From assembly GCA_020845495.1 (NCBI GenBank), contig JADLFM010000133.1:1-33485 (forward strand): a stretch of 33,485 nucleotides of DNA. The letters run 5' to 3'. Positions 1 to 7,985 of the stretch are shown here, in pieces. Position 1 is the stretch's first letter, and every line of letters starts with the position of its first letter. Source of the DNA: Chloroflexota bacterium. GTDB lineage: Bacteria; Chloroflexota; UBA6077; JACCZL01. The notes under the pieces were generated by a model. It was not told the origin of the DNA, made no database searches, and saw only the letters and a list, made by a program, of their open reading frames with translations. Both the position numbers and the translations under genes were made by a program.

Positions 1-119
1 GGCACGGCCTGAGGGTTGGCACGGCCTGAGGGTTGGCACGGCCTGAGGGTTGGCACGGCCTGAGGGTTGGCACGGCCTGAGGGTTGGCACGGCCTGAGGG
101 TTGGCACGGCCTGAGGGTT
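1..119. repeat. 17-bp tandem repeat array, 7 perfect copies
   Basis: Seven identical copies of the 17-bp unit ggcacggcctgagggtt run head to tail from the first base of the window, followed by a partial copy (ggcac) at 120-124. The array probably continues upstream of the window. Seventeen is not a multiple of three, so no frame gives a simple short peptide repeat, which argues against coding. Copies have no unique spacers, so this is a minisatellite-type array and not CRISPR. It could also mark a contig end where assembly stopped. Confidence 0.95.
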
Positions 120-258
120 GGCACTTCAGATGGCGCAGCATCGCGCGAGGTGGATAGCCGCGCCTGCTGGGGCGCACAGGCGAGGTACGAGACAAACGGC
201 GTCAGCGTCTGAAGCGGACACGGCACACCGAACGACCCAGCAGCATCCGCGGGTGCCG

Positions 259-819
259 TCACTCGGCGGCGGTGCCGTGATGCTGGCGGTAGCGGGTGGC
301 GCTGTAGGCAAGCCGCCGTGCTCGGTACTGCGGATCCTGATGGTAACGGAGGCGCTCGCGCTCCGCGTGGCGGCAGCGGGGGCAGATCGGGCGCGTGGAT
401 TGGGACGACTGCCGACGTCGCGTAAAGCCCGTCCCACAGACGTCGCAGGTCAGGCCGAAGCCCGTCATCGCCGGGCCATCCTCCGGCCCGTCACCAGACA
501 CACTGGGAGTCCGGTCACTGCCCCCTGCTACCTCGTCCGCGAGCGTCCCCTTCTGAGGGTGCAGGGCCAGGAACCGCCGAACAGCCTCCACCGCAGAATG
601 ACAGGCGCTCAGGTTCGACGCCGCAACCCGCTGCGCGACCGCACGGAACAGTTCGACCGTAAAGCCGTCCTCGACCACCCAGAAGTGGGCGTGCTCCGTC
701 ATTGCCGTCCACACGCGCGGTTCGGCGTGCGCGCCGGCTCGGCCCCGAACGAGCGTGACCGCCTGAACCTCCAGGCCGCTCCGCTCACGCACCTGCGCCG
801 CGACCTGGTCTGGCTCCAT
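259..819 (-). CDS. hypothetical protein with C-terminal zinc ribbon
   Basis: This 186-residue protein is not assigned to a named family. The N-terminal half (about 1-90) looks like a compact alpha/beta domain. Residues about 95-118 are a polar, glycine- and proline-containing linker. Two cysteine pairs, C125-x2-C128 and C146-x2-C149, form a probable zinc ribbon. They are followed by a basic tail rich in Arg and Tyr (HQDPQYRARRLAYSATRYRQ). That kind of tail is frequent in phage-type and HNH-linked zinc-finger proteins, so nucleic acid binding is a reasonable inference. The ATG at 819 has GGTGAGG upstream. It stands alone, downstream of and on the same strand as the dehydrogenase gene. Confidence 0.6.
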   Translation of the reverse strand: MEPDQVAAQVRERSGLEVQAVTLVRGRAGAHAEPRVWTAMTEHAHFWVVEDGFTVELFRAVAQRVAASNLSACHSAVEAVRRFLALHPQKGTLADEVAGGSDRTPSVSGDGPEDGPAMTGFGLTCDVCGTGFTRRRQSSQSTRPICPRCRHAERERLRYHQDPQYRARRLAYSATRYRQHHGTAAE

Positions 820-902
820 GTGGTCCTCACCGGTTCGTAATCCTCAGCTCACACACGCACCTCAGCGGCATTCAGTCCGCAACATACGTGCCGCCAAACA
901 TC

Positions 903-923
903 GCCCCGGGCGGAACCCCGGGC
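903..923 (-). terminator. GC-rich hairpin in the 820-1040 gap
   Basis: An 8-bp perfect inverted repeat (gccccggg/ccccgggc) with a 5-nt loop lies about 118 nt downstream of the dehydrogenase stop and about 84 nt upstream of the zinc-ribbon gene start, both on the minus strand. No T-run follows, so it is only a possible terminator or leader structure. Nothing else is evident in this 220-bp gap. Confidence 0.3.
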
Positions 924-1040
924 GCGGCTCTGGGAGGGGTGGCGGAGGCAAGCGTCCTCACCCTGCCGCCTCCCAGCGGAAGCGCGCAGGATGAGGGCGC
1001 ACCGGGGTCGGGATGATCCGGACCAGCCCGATGATCCGGG

Positions 1041-2087
1041 TCAGATACCGGCGGCCGAGGGCAGCAGTGCGGCAAGCGGCTCGAGGTTCCTGGGGTCTGG
1101 GGAGAGTGTGCCCACACCGTGCCGCTGGACCTCCCGCACGATTGCCTCGTTGAACGGCGTCGGGACGCCGAGGCGCTTGCCCTGCGCCACGACGTAGCCG
1201 TTCAGGTCCTCCACTTCAGTGCGCCGTCCGCGCATGACGTCCTGGAGCAGCGAGGGGCGGCCGGTGGCCAGCCCCTGCGCGCCCGCCACCATGGCCGCTT
1301 CTAACTCGGCCAGCCCGCGCCCCTCGGCGCCGTCCACGAAGCGCTGCGCCTCGACCCCCATCAGCGGCTCGAGCTCGTAGCCAGCCGCGCGTCCGACTCG
1401 AACCACTTCCGCGGCCACCTGGATAGCGATCCGACGCGGGATCTCGTGCGTCCGCACGTCGTTCGAGCCGTAGCCGCTCAGGCCCGCGAGTGGGTTCGCC
1501 ATCGCGTTGACCCCGAGTTTGGACCACCGTTCGCCGAACAGGTTACTGGTGAATTTCGCCGGCGCCACGTCGCTGACGATCTCGGCGAGCTGGCGCGCCC
1601 GCTGAGTATCCCGCCCGTCGAGCTCTCCGATCTTGAAGCCGACCGTGCCACGATCGGTCCGCATCGCGTGGCCCGGCTCATACAGGCCGGCCCCGATGGT
1701 GATGACACAGCCAAGGGTCCGCTGGCGGCCAGCCACGGCCGCTACGCGCTCGTCGTTGATCCCGTTTTGAAAGTCGACGATGACTCCGTCTGGCTCCTTC
1801 AGGAAGCGGATCGCGAACATGGTCGCCCACTCGGTATCGTACGCCTTGACGGAGAGGAAGACGGCGTCAAACGGCTCACTGATGCCCTGCGCCTCGTAGA
1901 GATGCAGGGCCTTGACCGGGATGACATGCTCGCCGCAGGTGCCGCTCAGACGGAGCCCATTCGCCTTCATCGCGTCGACGTGGGCCGGCCATTGGTCCAG
2001 TAGCGTCACGTCGTGGCCGGCCTTCGTCAGCATCCCGCCGACCACCGAGCCGATCGCGCCAGCTCCCATGACCAGGATCCTGTCCAT
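1041..2087 (-). CDS. ketopantoate reductase (ApbA/PanE) family dehydrogenase
   Basis: This 348-residue cytoplasmic NAD(P)H-dependent oxidoreductase belongs to the 2-dehydropantoate 2-reductase family. The N-terminal Rossmann motif GAGAIG (residues 8-13) follows a beta strand. VKAYDT carries the conserved substrate-side Lys, and WSKLGVNA has the Lys and Asn of the PanE active site. A late RTEVEDLNGY segment matches the family's C-terminal signature. The ATG at 2087 is chosen because AGGAGG lies just upstream; an in-frame upstream start at 2120 lacks that spacing. The gene follows a LacI-type regulator by 68 nt on the same strand, a catabolic-looking arrangement. The substrate may therefore be another 2-oxo acid or sugar-acid derivative and not ketopantoate, so I leave the symbol blank. 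Confidence 0.88.
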   Translation of the reverse strand: MDRILVMGAGAIGSVVGGMLTKAGHDVTLLDQWPAHVDAMKANGLRLSGTCGEHVIPVKALHLYEAQGISEPFDAVFLSVKAYDTEWATMFAIRFLKEPDGVIVDFQNGINDERVAAVAGRQRTLGCVITIGAGLYEPGHAMRTDRGTVGFKIGELDGRDTQRARQLAEIVSDVAPAKFTSNLFGERWSKLGVNAMANPLAGLSGYGSNDVRTHEIPRRIAIQVAAEVVRVGRAAGYELEPLMGVEAQRFVDGAEGRGLAELEAAMVAGAQGLATGRPSLLQDVMRGRRTEVEDLNGYVVAQGKRLGVPTPFNEAIVREVQRHGVGTLSPDPRNLEPLAALLPSAAGI

Positions 2088-2155
2088 CGTACGCTCCTCC
2101 TGTCTCTCAGGTCGCCTCATCTGTTCGGTGTCGTATCAGGCCGCCCGACACCGAC

Positions 2156-3379
2156 TCAACCTCGCGCCTGCCAGTGTCGCCCATCAGCAGCATCGCCTCG
2201 AGCGGGCCGAAGAGCCGGCAGATCGTCACGCCCATCACTCGAACAGAGCCGCATCGGGACGACGATCCGTTCATGCGTGGACGTCAGTTCTCCGCGCAGC
2301 CGTCGGACGAGCAGGCTGCCGGCCCGGCGGCCGATCTCGCGCGCCGGAAGACACAGCAGCAGAATCGGGTGCGGAAGCAGCGCCGTCCACGGTCGCTCCT
2401 CGGAGGTGAGTGCGGCCACGCCAACGTCTCGACCGACAGCCAGTCCCGCCCGCGCCATCTCACCGAGCACGTCGAACACGATGATTGCGCTGGCCAGCGC
2501 AAAGGCACGTGGCGGCTCCGGTCCGGCCAGCAGTGCTCGGACACCCCGACGGCAGCTATCGTCCGATGGTGTGACCAGGAGCACCGATTCCCGCAGGCCA
2601 GCCGCGCGCACCGCTCGGCGGTACGCCGCCAGCAGGGCAGTGTCGTGTAACACGGGCGAGTCTACCCCCACGAACGCGACCGGGCCACCAAAGCGTTCGA
2701 TGAGTCGCGCGGTCGCCTCCTCCATCAGCGCGGCGCCATCGACAACGACCTCATCCGCCACGACCCCGGGCACCGGCGACAGGGTGACGACGGCCGGGCC
2801 GGGCAAGCTCGCGCTCAGGCTGTCCGCCGCGCCAGGGTCCATCCGCGACGGTACGATGACGTAGCCGTCGCAGCGGTGCTGAAGCGAGCGGAGGAACGTC
2901 GACGAGGACTGCGAGCCGTAGCGCAGGTGGCCGAGCACCAGGTGATAGGACTCGGCCGTCACCGCCTCCTCGACGCCGCTGACGATGCCGCGATGGATGT
3001 CGCTGCTGAGCGAGGGGAGCGTCACGCCGATCAGGCCGCTTCGACGCGTTCGAAGCAGGCGTGCCGCGGCGTTCGGGCGGTAGTCGAGTTCACCAAAGAC
3101 CGCCCGCACTCTGGCAGCCGTGGCCGGCGCGACGTAGCCCCGGCCATTCAGCACCCGCGAGACCGTCATGGGCGAGACGCCTGCCGCACTCGCGACATGG
3201 CGAATGGTCACTGGCCGTCCGCCCGCTGGCGCCTTCTCGTCTCGCCTACCGTCGGCCGCCCCATTGTACGGCCCACGACCGTTAGCATCCCCGTCCTTCG
3301 CGGACTCGTTGTCGACTGCCACGTTGCGCCTGGCTCCCGGGTCACCCTGACGAGGATTGGCGCGAGACGCGCCCCCCAC
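2156..3379 (-). CDS. LacI-family transcriptional regulator
   Basis: This is a DNA-binding repressor of the LacI/GalR family. The helix-turn-helix starts near residue 57 (VTIRHVASAAGVSPMTVSRV), followed by the hinge helix segment YRPNAAARLLRTRRS. A periplasmic-binding-protein-like sugar-sensing domain (about 115-395) begins GLIGVTLPSLSSDI. The longest frame starts with GTG at 3379 and has a charged, disordered 56-residue leader. Internal GTG codons at 3322 and 3211 are alternatives, and family members usually begin a few residues before the HTH. A promoter (3432-3460) and a LacI-type operator (3455-3468) lie upstream, suggesting autoregulation and co-expression with the downstream dehydrogenase. 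The effector is unknown. The family call is firm; the start is not. Confidence 0.92.
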   Translation of the reverse strand: MGGASRANPRQGDPGARRNVAVDNESAKDGDANGRGPYNGAADGRRDEKAPAGGRPVTIRHVASAAGVSPMTVSRVLNGRGYVAPATAARVRAVFGELDYRPNAAARLLRTRRSGLIGVTLPSLSSDIHRGIVSGVEEAVTAESYHLVLGHLRYGSQSSSTFLRSLQHRCDGYVIVPSRMDPGAADSLSASLPGPAVVTLSPVPGVVADEVVVDGAALMEEATARLIERFGGPVAFVGVDSPVLHDTALLAAYRRAVRAAGLRESVLLVTPSDDSCRRGVRALLAGPEPPRAFALASAIIVFDVLGEMARAGLAVGRDVGVAALTSEERPWTALLPHPILLLCLPAREIGRRAGSLLVRRLRGELTSTHERIVVPMRLCSSDGRDDLPALRPARGDAADGRHWQARG

Positions 3380-3431
3380 GGAGGAGCCCGCGGCGCATCC
3401 TCGCCCGGCGATTTTTCACCATCGATACCCG

Positions 3432-3460
3432 AGCGTAGGCGACCGCGCCAACGGTGTCAA
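3432..3460 (-). promoter_or_regulatory. sigma70-type promoter for the lacI-family gene
   Basis: Read on the minus strand, a perfect TTGACA (3455-3460) is followed after 17 bp by TACGCT (3432-3437). This is an acceptable -10 hexamer for a GC-rich genome. Transcription would start near 3425, leaving about 46 nt before the GTG at 3379. Confidence 0.55.
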
Positions 3461-3468
3461 CGCTTGCA
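3455..3468. promoter_or_regulatory. LacI-family operator overlapping the -35 box
   Basis: The 14-mer tgtcaacgcttgca matches the LacI/GalR operator pattern TGNAANCGNTTNCA at every fixed position except one (C for the fourth-position A), with the diagnostic central CG. It covers the TTGACA of the promoter reading into the LacI-type gene. Binding there would block polymerase, fitting autorepression. Confidence 0.55.
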
Positions 3469-3505
3469 GCGGGCTCCATCCCCCCTCGCCGCTCCACGTG
3501 CAAGA

Positions 3506-3559
3506 CCGCCCGCGTCTTCCCCCGGACCCTGGCATGGGTCCGGGGGAAGACGCGGGCGG
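3506..3559. terminator. 24-bp perfect hairpin, probable terminator or palindromic repeat
   Basis: Left arm 3506-3529 and right arm 3536-3559 are perfect reverse complements (24 bp) around a 6-nt loop (tggcat). The structure lies 149 nt downstream of the glycoside-hydrolase-like gene and upstream of the LacI-type promoter on the same strand. No T-run follows in either direction. It could end transcription of the secreted enzyme gene and insulate the regulator, or be a mobile palindromic unit. Confidence 0.6.
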
Positions 3560-3708
3560 CTCTCAGGAGCACGAGCGAGCGATGCTACCGCGGCCCTGGT
3601 GTCACCCGCGACGTGCTACCTGCCTCCCAGCCGCTGGCGGGAATTGTCCGTGACCTGACCGCTCACCCCTCGCCCGTCTCAACCCGCCACTCACCAGTCT
3701 CGGCGCAC

Positions 3709-5769
3709 CTACTGACACCCACCAGAAGGCCGCACCCGGGGCTGCGTCCAATCCTGATTCTTCTCACCGCCGTAGAACCAGGGCGTCGGGTCCGTCTTCA
3801 CCGTGTCCACGACCACGAACAGTTCGAGCGAGTACTCCTGGGTAGGGGTGGAGTTGCGAGCGTACGAGATGTCAACACCATTGAAGTCCCAGACCGGGTA
3901 GGTCACGCCGTTCTCGGTCGCAAAGCGCTTCGAGCCGGTCCCAAGGAGTACCTTCTCCGGATCCTTCTTCGGCTTCGGCGCTCTCGGCGTCGGGCTCGGA
4001 ATCAGGCTCGGCGTCGCCGCTGGAACTGGGGCGAGCACTCCCTGGCCGGGGCTCGGCGTCGGGGATGGCGGCGGCTCGACGTCGCGCTCGTGCCGCCAGG
4101 CCCAGAGTTGAACGTCCGACACCGGGTCGTAACGGCAGGGGACCGTCTCGGTGGTGCCCGGCATGAGGAGTTGGGCCGTAACGTTTGCCTGCGCCGCTTC
4201 GTTCACGGGCGCGCTGTTCAGCGGCCAGACCACTTCGATACGACTGGCGACGCGCTCGGTCGGAAGAGGCCGGACAGCCTCGTCGATGATGAGCGGCTCA
4301 CCGCCGATCAGGTAAATGCTGGGATCGCGCGGCTCGGCGTTGTGCGTCGACGGCTGGAGCGTCAAAACGTACGCTCCATCCTTTGGTTTGATGGTTTCGG
4401 TTTGCCCGTTCTTATAGACCAGCGTCGCCTGCTTCGCGTTCGCCGGCACTCGGTGTGTGACCTCCTCCGGCGAGTTGTTCCAGACCACCGTGGTGAGGTG
4501 ATCACCGCGCTCCATGACAACCTGACTCACCTGAGACGGCCAGATGAACTGCGGCCGCTTGTCGTTGGAAGACATGATTGCCTTGTACTGGTCGTACGTG
4601 GGGCGGTCACCGGCGCCCGGCCAGGTGTAGACGGCAGACGTTACGTTCGAGAAGTAGGTCGTGGCGACCTGATAGGCCACGTAGGCCGGCTTGGGGGTGC
4701 CGTTGTTGCGGATCAGTCCCCAGAGCTCGATGCCATTCTCGGGCGTCTCGTCCGTCGCCTTGTAGATGGCGTACCGGTCGACGTTCGCGGCGACCGCGAG
4801 CGCCATGCTTTGAATCACGTACGCCGCCTGCTGATCGAGCGTCGCGCGCCACTGGCCGGCCGGCAACGGGTTGTTCACGTCGTTGTACGGGATGACGTTA
4901 CTCTCACCGATCCAAATCGGCTTCTTCATTCCCCGCAGATCGAGGATTTCCCGCGCAATCATCGGCTCGGCGAACGAGTTGAGCGGAGCGCCGTAGGTGT
5001 GCATGCTGACGGCGTCGAAGTAATGGTTGTTCTTCAGGCGGTCCGGATCCCGCCCGATCACTTCGAGCAGCGGTCCGAGGTAGGGGGGGCGGCCATATTC
5101 CTTGTCCCACCAGTAGGCGAACCCGGCGAGGACGACCTTCGCATTCGGGTTTACCTCCTTGATGTTCAGGTAGGCCACCTTCAGCAACTGAGCGTAGTCC
5201 TCGTACGACCCGTGGAACGTGTAACGAATCTCCGGACTGAACATGTCCGGCTCGTTCCATATGATCCAGTTGTCCACGACGCCCTTCTGGCGAGCGGCGA
5301 GCTTACGGACGAACTGGCCCCAGTAGTTGCGTGGGTCATTGTAGGGCTGGTACAGGCCGGCTGGAACGTCCTGGGGCCGTCCCTTCTCCGGCGTTGGCGA
5401 GGCCCATTGCGGCGTGTAAATGATGACGCCGGCCAGATCCACGCCCCGCGCGGCTTCGGCCCGGATCGCCTGATCCGTGAAGTACTGCTCGTTCCAGGAG
5501 TTCGGGCCATCCTTCTGGATCAGGGACCACGGAAAGATGATCCGGTCCCAGCGCGAGCCGGCGTTGTACGCCATATCGCTCGCGACGATGCCCTGGACCA
5601 TCCCGAAGCGGTCGTCCGTAGTGCTCACGGCGGGCAGCGGCGCGGCCACGACTGGCGACGGCGCGGTGCTGGCCGCGCCCGGCTCGGCCGCCCGAGCCGG
5701 TGGGATCGGCAGTCCGGCGACCAGGACGACGGCGGCAAGCAGCGCGGCGAACAGTGAGTTGAACGACAT
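3709..5769 (-). CDS. secreted glycoside-hydrolase-like TIM-barrel protein
   Basis: This 686-residue exported protein starts at the ATG at 5769, which puts a signal peptide at the N terminus (SLFAALLAAVVLVAG, cleavage near ARA-A, residues 25-28). A GTG 60 nt upstream would add 20 residues in front of it. Residues about 50-380 resemble clan A glycoside hydrolases. WNEPD has the likely acid/base Glu173, and PIWIGES has the likely nucleophile Glu289 at a strand end. A beta-rich region follows, then a Pro/Ser/Thr linker (about 585-630) and a C-terminal segment of about 55 residues that I do not recognise. The exact GH family (5, 39 or related) and substrate cannot be read from the sequence. A strong hairpin lies downstream. 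Confidence 0.8.
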   Translation of the reverse strand: MSFNSLFAALLAAVVLVAGLPIPPARAAEPGAASTAPSPVVAAPLPAVSTTDDRFGMVQGIVASDMAYNAGSRWDRIIFPWSLIQKDGPNSWNEQYFTDQAIRAEAARGVDLAGVIIYTPQWASPTPEKGRPQDVPAGLYQPYNDPRNYWGQFVRKLAARQKGVVDNWIIWNEPDMFSPEIRYTFHGSYEDYAQLLKVAYLNIKEVNPNAKVVLAGFAYWWDKEYGRPPYLGPLLEVIGRDPDRLKNNHYFDAVSMHTYGAPLNSFAEPMIAREILDLRGMKKPIWIGESNVIPYNDVNNPLPAGQWRATLDQQAAYVIQSMALAVAANVDRYAIYKATDETPENGIELWGLIRNNGTPKPAYVAYQVATTYFSNVTSAVYTWPGAGDRPTYDQYKAIMSSNDKRPQFIWPSQVSQVVMERGDHLTTVVWNNSPEEVTHRVPANAKQATLVYKNGQTETIKPKDGAYVLTLQPSTHNAEPRDPSIYLIGGEPLIIDEAVRPLPTERVASRIEVVWPLNSAPVNEAAQANVTAQLLMPGTTETVPCRYDPVSDVQLWAWRHERDVEPPPSPTPSPGQGVLAPVPAATPSLIPSPTPRAPKPKKDPEKVLLGTGSKRFATENGVTYPVWDFNGVDISYARNSTPTQEYSLELFVVVDTVKTDPTPWFYGGEKNQDWTQPRVRPSGGCQ

Positions 5770-5891
5770 CCGTACCCCGACACGTTCGTGATGTAGTCGT
5801 CGGGGACTCGTCGCGGGCGAAGATTCCACTTCGGACCGCGATCCCCGACGCTCGGGCTACCGGCCCAATGCGGCCATTTTACAGAACGCCC

Positions 5892-5967
5892 CACCTGGCG
5901 CGAGGTTGCGTTGGTCCGGACGGTTCCGCGTCACAGGCGTGTTACACTGCCCGCCGCGCGCCAGGTG
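5892..5967. repeat. long-range 11-bp inverted repeat between divergent genes
   Basis: cacctggcgcg (5892-5902) and its exact complement (5957-5967) flank a 54-nt segment between the divergent secreted-enzyme and 3D-domain genes. Flanking bases extend the match imperfectly. The 5770-6412 interval holds no gene I can support. A TAAAAT hexamer read on the minus strand (5876-5881) is a possible -10 for the left gene but has no good -35. The repeat could be an operator pair or an RNA stem. Confidence 0.45.
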
Positions 5968-6211
5968 CGGGATGGAGCAGGGGCTCGTTTCGCCGCGCAG
6001 TCGGCACGAAAGTGCGCGCTCTTTCTCCTCGACTGCCCGATTCCCTTGCATTTGGGCACTCTCTTGAGGCATACCGAGCGGGAGTCGATGCCACTCGAGT
6101 CGCTTTCACGGGCGCGCCGTTGCTCCCGTGGTCTGCGCTCGCGCGCACGCTGGCGTCGATCCGTCGAGGTCGGCTGACCCCAGCCGGTGGGGTTGTCCGA
6201 TCTCTCAGCAC

Positions 6212-6232
6212 GAAGAGCCTGCGCGGCTCTTC
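6212..6232 (+). other. small hairpin in the leader of the 3D-domain gene
   Basis: gaagagcc and ggctcttc form an 8-bp perfect stem with loop tgcgc, about 180 nt upstream of the preferred start of the 3D-domain gene. No T-run follows. I compared the leader by eye with known cell-wall-gene riboswitch patterns and found no match. Confidence 0.35.
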
Positions 6233-6412
6233 CAATGGCGAGAGTCCCGTAGGCGTCTTCCTCACCCTCGCCGCGGGCTCTAGGTGACTGATGAGCGCGC
6301 CGTCGCTCTCCGATCGTCGTCGGGGGCGATGAGCCGTCTTGCGCTCTCGGTCCCGGGCGCGCACCGCTGGCAGGCGAGCGGTCTGCGCCCGATCACGGAG
6401 CTTGGAGCTTTC

Positions 6413-7231
6413 ATGTCGTTGTTTGCCGCGACCCTTGCCGCCGGCATGTTACTTCTCGGTAACAGTCTGGCGTCAGTCGTCGGTCTTTCGGAGAGTCAGA
6501 GCGCGGATGCGTCGGCTTTCACCGCCAATCCGCGCACGTCGGAGCACGCACTCGCACCCGACGCCTCGTCGAAAGCGTCGGCCAAGACCCCAAAGCTACC
6601 GAAGAAGGATGGGCCGAACCCATCGAGCACGTCTTCGGCGCCGACCTTGACGCAGGATGCGTCCAAGGCGCCGGCCGAACCTCCCTCGGATGGTGCCAGG
6701 CGCACACACTGGGTGGCTCCCTTCCGCGAAACGGAGTTCTGGCCCGAGCCTACGGGCAACCACGGCTCAGTCGGCACGATCCGTCCCTGGACGGCGCTCC
6801 AGGTCATCGATCGTCAGCGCGACGACCGGCTCCCGATCTGGGACCCCACCGAGCGGCGCAAGGGCTGGGTGACGGCATCCGATGTCGGGCCGATCGATCC
6901 AGCCCTGGTCGGGACCGCTGTGCTGCCGCCAATCGGCCGCCGCGTGGCCTGGTCCGGCGCGGCGCAGATCACCATGTATACCTGCATCGAGCTTGACGGC
7001 TGCAACGCCACGGCCTCGGGGCATTGGCCGCGGTCTGGAATGGTCGCGGTCGATCCTCGAGTTATCCCGCTCGGCTCGACGGTCTGGGTCGAGGGGCTCG
7101 GCACGTTCCTCGCCGCAGATACCGGCTCTGCTGTGCGTGGCACGCACCTGGATGTCTTCAACCCGAGCTACGCCGATGCGCTCGCGTGGGGCGTCCAGCA
7201 GCGTACCGTCATCGTCTTCGAGCGCGATTAG
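6413..7231 (+). CDS. secreted 3D-domain protein (cell-wall-associated)
   Basis: This 272-residue protein starts at the ATG at 6413, preceded by GGAG at good spacing; in-frame starts at 6284 (GTG) and 6329 (ATG) would add up to 43 residues. A hydrophobic N terminus (SLFAATLAAGMLLLGNSLA) serves as signal or anchor. A Ser/Ala/Lys-rich linker (about 30-95) resembles cell-wall-spanning spacers. A middle segment of about 90 residues follows. The last 85 residues are a 3D domain (YTCIELDGCNATASG; conserved Asp214, Asp236 and Asp247 in VAVDPRVIPLG, AADTGS and HLDVF). This domain is a double-psi barrel related to the MltA lytic transglycosylase core. A role in peptidoglycan cleavage is inferred. Confidence 0.85.
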   Translation: MSLFAATLAAGMLLLGNSLASVVGLSESQSADASAFTANPRTSEHALAPDASSKASAKTPKLPKKDGPNPSSTSSAPTLTQDASKAPAEPPSDGARRTHWVAPFRETEFWPEPTGNHGSVGTIRPWTALQVIDRQRDDRLPIWDPTERRKGWVTASDVGPIDPALVGTAVLPPIGRRVAWSGAAQITMYTCIELDGCNATASGHWPRSGMVAVDPRVIPLGSTVWVEGLGTFLAADTGSAVRGTHLDVFNPSYADALAWGVQQRTVIVFERD

Positions 7232-7261
7232 CGCCCCGCGGTGGATTGGTCTTTGGCGGGT

Positions 7262-7300
7262 GAGCGGGAGTGGCGCGGCGACGTGCCAACTCCCGCGCTC
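7262..7300. terminator. imperfect hairpin between convergent genes
   Basis: gagcgggagtggc (7262-7274) pairs with gccaactcccgcgctc (7285-7300) with small bulges. It sits in the 87-bp gap between the convergent 3D-domain and NUDIX genes, so it may serve as a bidirectional terminator. There is no T-run. Confidence 0.35.
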
Positions 7301-7318
7301 AGTCCGTGGCCGCTCTCA

Positions 7319-7909
7319 TCACCCCGCAGCAGATGGGCCTCGGGCGGATGACGCTCGGGCGGATGGGGCGGGTGCCGCATGGAGGGGCGGCGACTCATCA
7401 TCTCCCTCACTCCTGGCCGCGCAGCCCGCTTCCACCTCACCGCACAGGCTACGCACCCGCTCGGCGCAGGCGGCCCAGACCCGCTCGTAGCCCTCATGCC
7501 GCAGCAGATCGAGCACCTTGTCCGGGTCGATCAGGAACGTGTCCCGGCCCTCGTGGTGCGGCCAATCCCAGGTCTTTCCGGTGGCCCGCATCAGAAAGTA
7601 GACGAAGCGGCGCTTCTTGCCTTCGTGGAAGATCAGGAGGTCGGCAACCTCGCTCAGCACTTCGACCTTCAAACCGGTCTCTTCTGTCGCCTCGCGCATC
7701 GCTGCCGCCTCGGCCGACTCGTGCTTCTTGAGCTTACCCTTGGGGAAGATCCAGCGCTGCTTGTCGGTCAGCCGCAGGACCACCTTGTCGCCGTAGACGA
7801 TGACACCGCCCGCCTCGTGGACCTTCTTCTCTTTCCGGGCCTTCTTCCCGTCTGTGCCCAGCAGCGCAGCGTCCTCGTGTGCGGCCCCGTCCGCATCTCG
7901 ATCCTGCAT
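7319..7909 (-). CDS. NUDIX hydrolase
   Basis: This 196-residue enzyme should hydrolyse a nucleoside diphosphate linked to another moiety, using metal bound by the NUDIX box. The box fits GX5EX7REUXEEXGU exactly: GKLKKHE, then seven residues, then REATEETGL. A lysine-rich stretch (GKKARKEKKVHEAGG) precedes the fold, and the C-terminal 35 residues are Ala/Ser/Pro-rich and probably disordered. The ATG at 7909 is chosen for the AGGA 6 nt upstream; the frame stays open to 8059, but that would run into the divergent methyltransferase gene. Substrate specificity (dNTP cleanup, ADP-ribose or polyphosphate types) cannot be read from the sequence. Confidence 0.9.
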   Translation of the reverse strand: MQDRDADGAAHEDAALLGTDGKKARKEKKVHEAGGVIVYGDKVVLRLTDKQRWIFPKGKLKKHESAEAAAMREATEETGLKVEVLSEVADLLIFHEGKKRRFVYFLMRATGKTWDWPHHEGRDTFLIDPDKVLDLLRHEGYERVWAACAERVRSLCGEVEAGCAARSEGDDESPPLHAAPAPSARASSARGPSAAG

Positions 7910-7971
7910 CACCGGTCCTGACTCTCCCTCCACAAGGATCCCTCCATCCGAGGCCCGAGCGCGTTGATTGT

Positions 7972-7977
7972 TATGAT
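7972..7977 (+). promoter_or_regulatory. -10 element placed for a leaderless methyltransferase mRNA
   Basis: TATGAT lies 8 bp before the ATG at 7986, so transcription would begin at or within a couple of bases of the start codon. No Shine-Dalgarno is present between them, and I see no clear -35. Confidence 0.45.
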
Positions 7978-7985
7978 ACGGCGCG

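Noticed and set aside
1..119. Possible CRISPR array
   Set aside because: The 17-bp units are directly adjacent with no spacers.
3454..5757. Very long open frame on the plus strand, 767 codons
   Set aside because: It lies opposite the secreted glycoside-hydrolase-like gene, which has a signal peptide and catalytic motifs. The plus-strand translation is Arg/Val/Leu-rich without domains, a typical GC-rich antisense shadow.
6180..6412. c-di-AMP (ydaO-type) riboswitch before the 3D-domain gene
   Set aside because: I looked for the conserved GGGUGAA-like and junction segments and did not find them by eye.
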